A DNA stretch of 64,000 bases from Candidatus Brocadia sp. Lineage in GTDB: Bacteria; Planctomycetota; Brocadiia; Brocadiales; Brocadiaceae. The stretch covers positions 1 through 64,000 of the forward strand of contig WYAU01000043.1 in NCBI GenBank assembly GCA_011525665.1, read 5' to 3'. Position numbers and translations under genes: made by a program. Below the pieces are notes generated by a model. It was not told the origin of the DNA and did not search any database. It worked only from the letters and a program-made list of their open reading frames with translations. This document shows, piece after piece, positions 62,070 through 64,000 of the stretch (within the stretch, counting starts at the first letter, position 1; every line of letters starts with the position of its first letter).

Positions 62070-62672
62070 ATGGTAAAGGCTGAAAAGGCATTTAAATGGG
62101 GAATCGCGATCATTGTTATCTTTGGAATATTAAATGCATTCTATTTCTTAAATTTAGTCATTGCGTTAAAGGTTGCGTTGCCCGTATTGTGTGTGTTCCT
62201 GATTGGGTCTATCTTGCTGCAATCGGGCAAAGGCGGAGGACTGGCGGCTATTGGTGGATTGGGAGACCAGACTGCCTTTGGTACGAGAACGAGTACCTTT
62301 TTAACGAAAATCACGTATCTCATAGGCGCTGCATTTATCGTTGCCACTGTCTTTTTGTTTAAATTATCCATCCCCACACAAGCGATAAATACAATGGTTC
62401 CCCGGGAAATTCCTGAAGCGCAGCACACGCATACACATCCTGCGCATGAGGAGCCGCACGCACATGGCGAGCTTCCCCTTACAGGAGCAAAGAGTGACGA
62501 TACCTCCGCGGTGGGCATGAAAAATGTCGAAGCGCCGGGCAAGCCGGCAGGGGACGGGCAGTCTCATCAAACGGGAATGAAAGGGGGGGCATCGGAGGGG
62601 CAGCCAACGGGTATGAATCCCGTTCGTGAGGGCGAACAACCGTCAGGCGTTGCGTTGCCGGGAAGTCCTTAG
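62070..62672 (+). CDS. secG: Preprotein translocase subunit SecG with long hydrophilic tail
   Basis: Residues 8-105 form a normal SecG: a first membrane helix, then CVFLIGSILLQSGKGGGLAA, IGGLGDQTAFGTRTSTFLTK and a second helix IGAAFIVATVFLF. After residue 110 a 90-residue tail follows, first His-rich (HTHTHPAHEEPHAHGE), then Gly/Pro/Gln-rich. SecG of most bacteria stops near 75-120 residues, so the tail is an addition with possible metal-binding ability. Confidence 0.92.
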   Translation: MVKAEKAFKWGIAIIVIFGILNAFYFLNLVIALKVALPVLCVFLIGSILLQSGKGGGLAAIGGLGDQTAFGTRTSTFLTKITYLIGAAFIVATVFLFKLSIPTQAINTMVPREIPEAQHTHTHPAHEEPHAHGELPLTGAKSDDTSAVGMKNVEAPGKPAGDGQSHQTGMKGGASEGQPTGMNPVREGEQPSGVALPGSP

Positions 62673-62737
62673 AGCAAAACGAGTCAGATGAAAATTCAAA
62701 TAAATAGCCAGAGGACGCAAGGGTTCCGGTGATCGTG

Positions 62738-63622
62738 ATGCTCAAAAGTATGACGGGATTCGGCATAGCTGAATATAAAGACGAAGAACGCACCGTACGG
62801 GTGGAATTGCGTTCGGTTAATAACCGGTTTTTGAAGGTAGATACGCGGCTGCCGGACATATTGCAAGCCTTTGAAAGCGAAATCGAACGTCGCATCAGGG
62901 AAAAAATCAATCGTGGTACGGTTCTTTTAAATATAAACTATCAATCGCTCCGGCAGGAATCTGAGTACGTCCTGAACAGCGAGAAGTTAAAGGACTATTA
63001 TCATTTACTGAACGATATTAAAAAAGAGATAGATTCCCGGGAAAGGATATCCGTTAATTCATTGATACTGCTGCCGGGTGTGCTGCAAAAAGGGAAAAAC
63101 CACGCGGAGAATGCCGATGTCCTGTTATCCATATGCGCCTCTCTTGTGGATGATGCCCTGAAAAAAATGCTTGAAATGAGGGCTGTTGAAGGAAGGCATC
63201 TGGGAAAAGATCTTGAACAGCGAAAAGAACATATTCTTTCGATACTCGATAAGATTGAAACAAGGGCGCCAATCGTTGTTCAGGAATACAACAAGCGTTT
63301 ACAGAACAGACTTGCCTCACTCCTGGCGGGGACTACTGTTGAGTTAACCGATAGCAACCTCTGCCGGGAGATTGCTATCTTTGCCGAACGATGTGATATT
63401 ACCGAAGAAGTCAGCCGCCTGAAAAGTCACTTATACCAACTGCAGGAAGCAATACATTCGGACGAACCCATAGGGAGAAAGCTTGATTTTATTGTTCAGG
63501 AAATGTTCCGTGAGACGAACACCATGTGTTCAAAGGCAAACGACAGTGTGATGCTGAAGGATTTGGTGGACATAAAAACCGAAATTGAGAAAATTCGGGA
63601 GCAGATATTTAATATTGAATAG
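62738..63622 (+). CDS. yicC: YicC-family endoribonuclease
   Basis: The ATG at 62738 gives MLKSMTGFGIAEY, the family N-terminus; a GTG at 62729 adds three residues. Other conserved segments are ELRSVNNRFLKVDTRLPD, REIAIFAERCDITEEVSRLK and GRKLDFIVQEMFRETNTMCS near the C-terminus. YicC proteins are endoribonucleases linked to RNA turnover. The next gene is gmk, as in many genomes. Confidence 0.93.
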   Translation: MLKSMTGFGIAEYKDEERTVRVELRSVNNRFLKVDTRLPDILQAFESEIERRIREKINRGTVLLNINYQSLRQESEYVLNSEKLKDYYHLLNDIKKEIDSRERISVNSLILLPGVLQKGKNHAENADVLLSICASLVDDALKKMLEMRAVEGRHLGKDLEQRKEHILSILDKIETRAPIVVQEYNKRLQNRLASLLAGTTVELTDSNLCREIAIFAERCDITEEVSRLKSHLYQLQEAIHSDEPIGRKLDFIVQEMFRETNTMCSKANDSVMLKDLVDIKTEIEKIREQIFNIE

Positions 63623-63817
63623 AAATTTGTAATGTGCTCAATTTCCGGTAAAACATAAGTCCAATAAATGGCTAAACGTTTATAGGGCAGGATAGTTATT
63701 GGCCCTATAACCATATCAACCATTTTCACCGAATCTTTGGTTGCTGCGGTTGCTCGTGAAAACCTGACTCGAATGGGAATATTTATCTTCAAGAAATATT
63801 TTTAAGTAGCGCGAGTG

Positions 63818-64000
63818 ATGGGAAAGATCGTAATCATTTCAGGGCCTTCAGGATCAGGGAAGACGACGGTATGCAAACTGCTTGAAAAAGACCCGCAGGT
63901 GAAAAAATCGGTATCTATGACTACACGCCTGCCCCGCCAGAATGAGAAAAACGGCGAGGCCTACCATTTTGTATCGACAGTTAAATTCGAGGAAATGATT
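63818..64000 (+). CDS. gmk: Guanylate kinase, 5' part (cut by window edge)
   Basis: From the ATG at 63818 the frame gives GKIVIISGPSGSGKTTVCKL with the P-loop, then VSMTTRLPRQNEKNGEAYHF of the GMP-binding domain, and runs off the window. It converts GMP to GDP. It lies 195 bp after yicC; the gap contains no supported gene. Confidence 0.95.
   Translation, partial: MGKIVIISGPSGSGKTTVCKLLEKDPQVKKSVSMTTRLPRQNEKNGEAYHFVSTVKFEEMI

Noticed and set aside
63496-63792. 98-codon open frame on the minus strand between yicC and gmk
   Set aside because: It overlaps the conserved end of yicC and lacks any motif or ribosome-binding site.

Overview
The window reads as one stretch of a Gram-negative-type bacterial chromosome: a secreted c-type cytochrome, lipoprotein and signal peptidase genes, a BatABCDE cluster, and mid-GC coding sequence full of GC-rich palindromic repeats. 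The tandem geranylgeranyl-reductase-like protein, split transketolase, MoxR/Bat cluster, GxxExxY protein and very high load of dispersed repeats and broken toxin-antitoxin genes fit a planctomycete, most likely an anammox bacterium (Brocadiales). That is an inference: no rRNA or hydrazine/ladderane marker gene lies here.

Layout. 0.3-4.6 kb holds a very large secreted polysaccharide-lyase-like protein. 4.6-5.4 kb is non-coding and carries the 5' end of a group II intron. 5.4-16.6 kb is a leftward housekeeping block: tandem FAD reductase, a PII protein, a PLD-like protein, NnrD, LarB, TsaD, an S41 protease and split transketolase. It is followed by tRNA-Phe, a small secreted protein, SurE and, rightward, LeuB.

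17.7-39.5 kb is an accessory zone. It contains nine or so toxin-antitoxin modules, most with an intact antitoxin and a toxin broken by a one-base indel or a deletion. It also has group II intron and REP-associated (Y1) transposase remnants, several families of palindromic or MITE-like repeats, and at its centre (27.0-32.6 kb) a leftward cassette. The cassette has a zinc-ribbon microprotein, a long helical plus PQQ-propeller protein split by a G6 frameshift, a PD-(D/E)XK-like nuclease with a glycine-rich membrane region, and a SIR2-like protein. I regard it as a candidate uncharacterised defence system.

39.6-64 kb is core again: SppA, a zinc-ribbon protein with a promoter-hairpin leader, RtcA, a monohaem cytochrome c and MobB. 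These are followed rightward by the MoxR-DUF58-BatABCDE aerotolerance-type cluster with two extra small genes, and by a large AddA-type helicase-nuclease into which intergenic palindromic repeats have been inserted in frame. The last part carries leftward rnc and NYN-domain genes and the rightward set pheA, tpiA, secG, yicC and a gmk truncated by the window edge.

Frameshifts are concentrated in the 17-39 kb zone, while core genes read cleanly. This suggests real decay rather than uniform sequencing error, although several indels lie in homopolymers and should be checked against reads.
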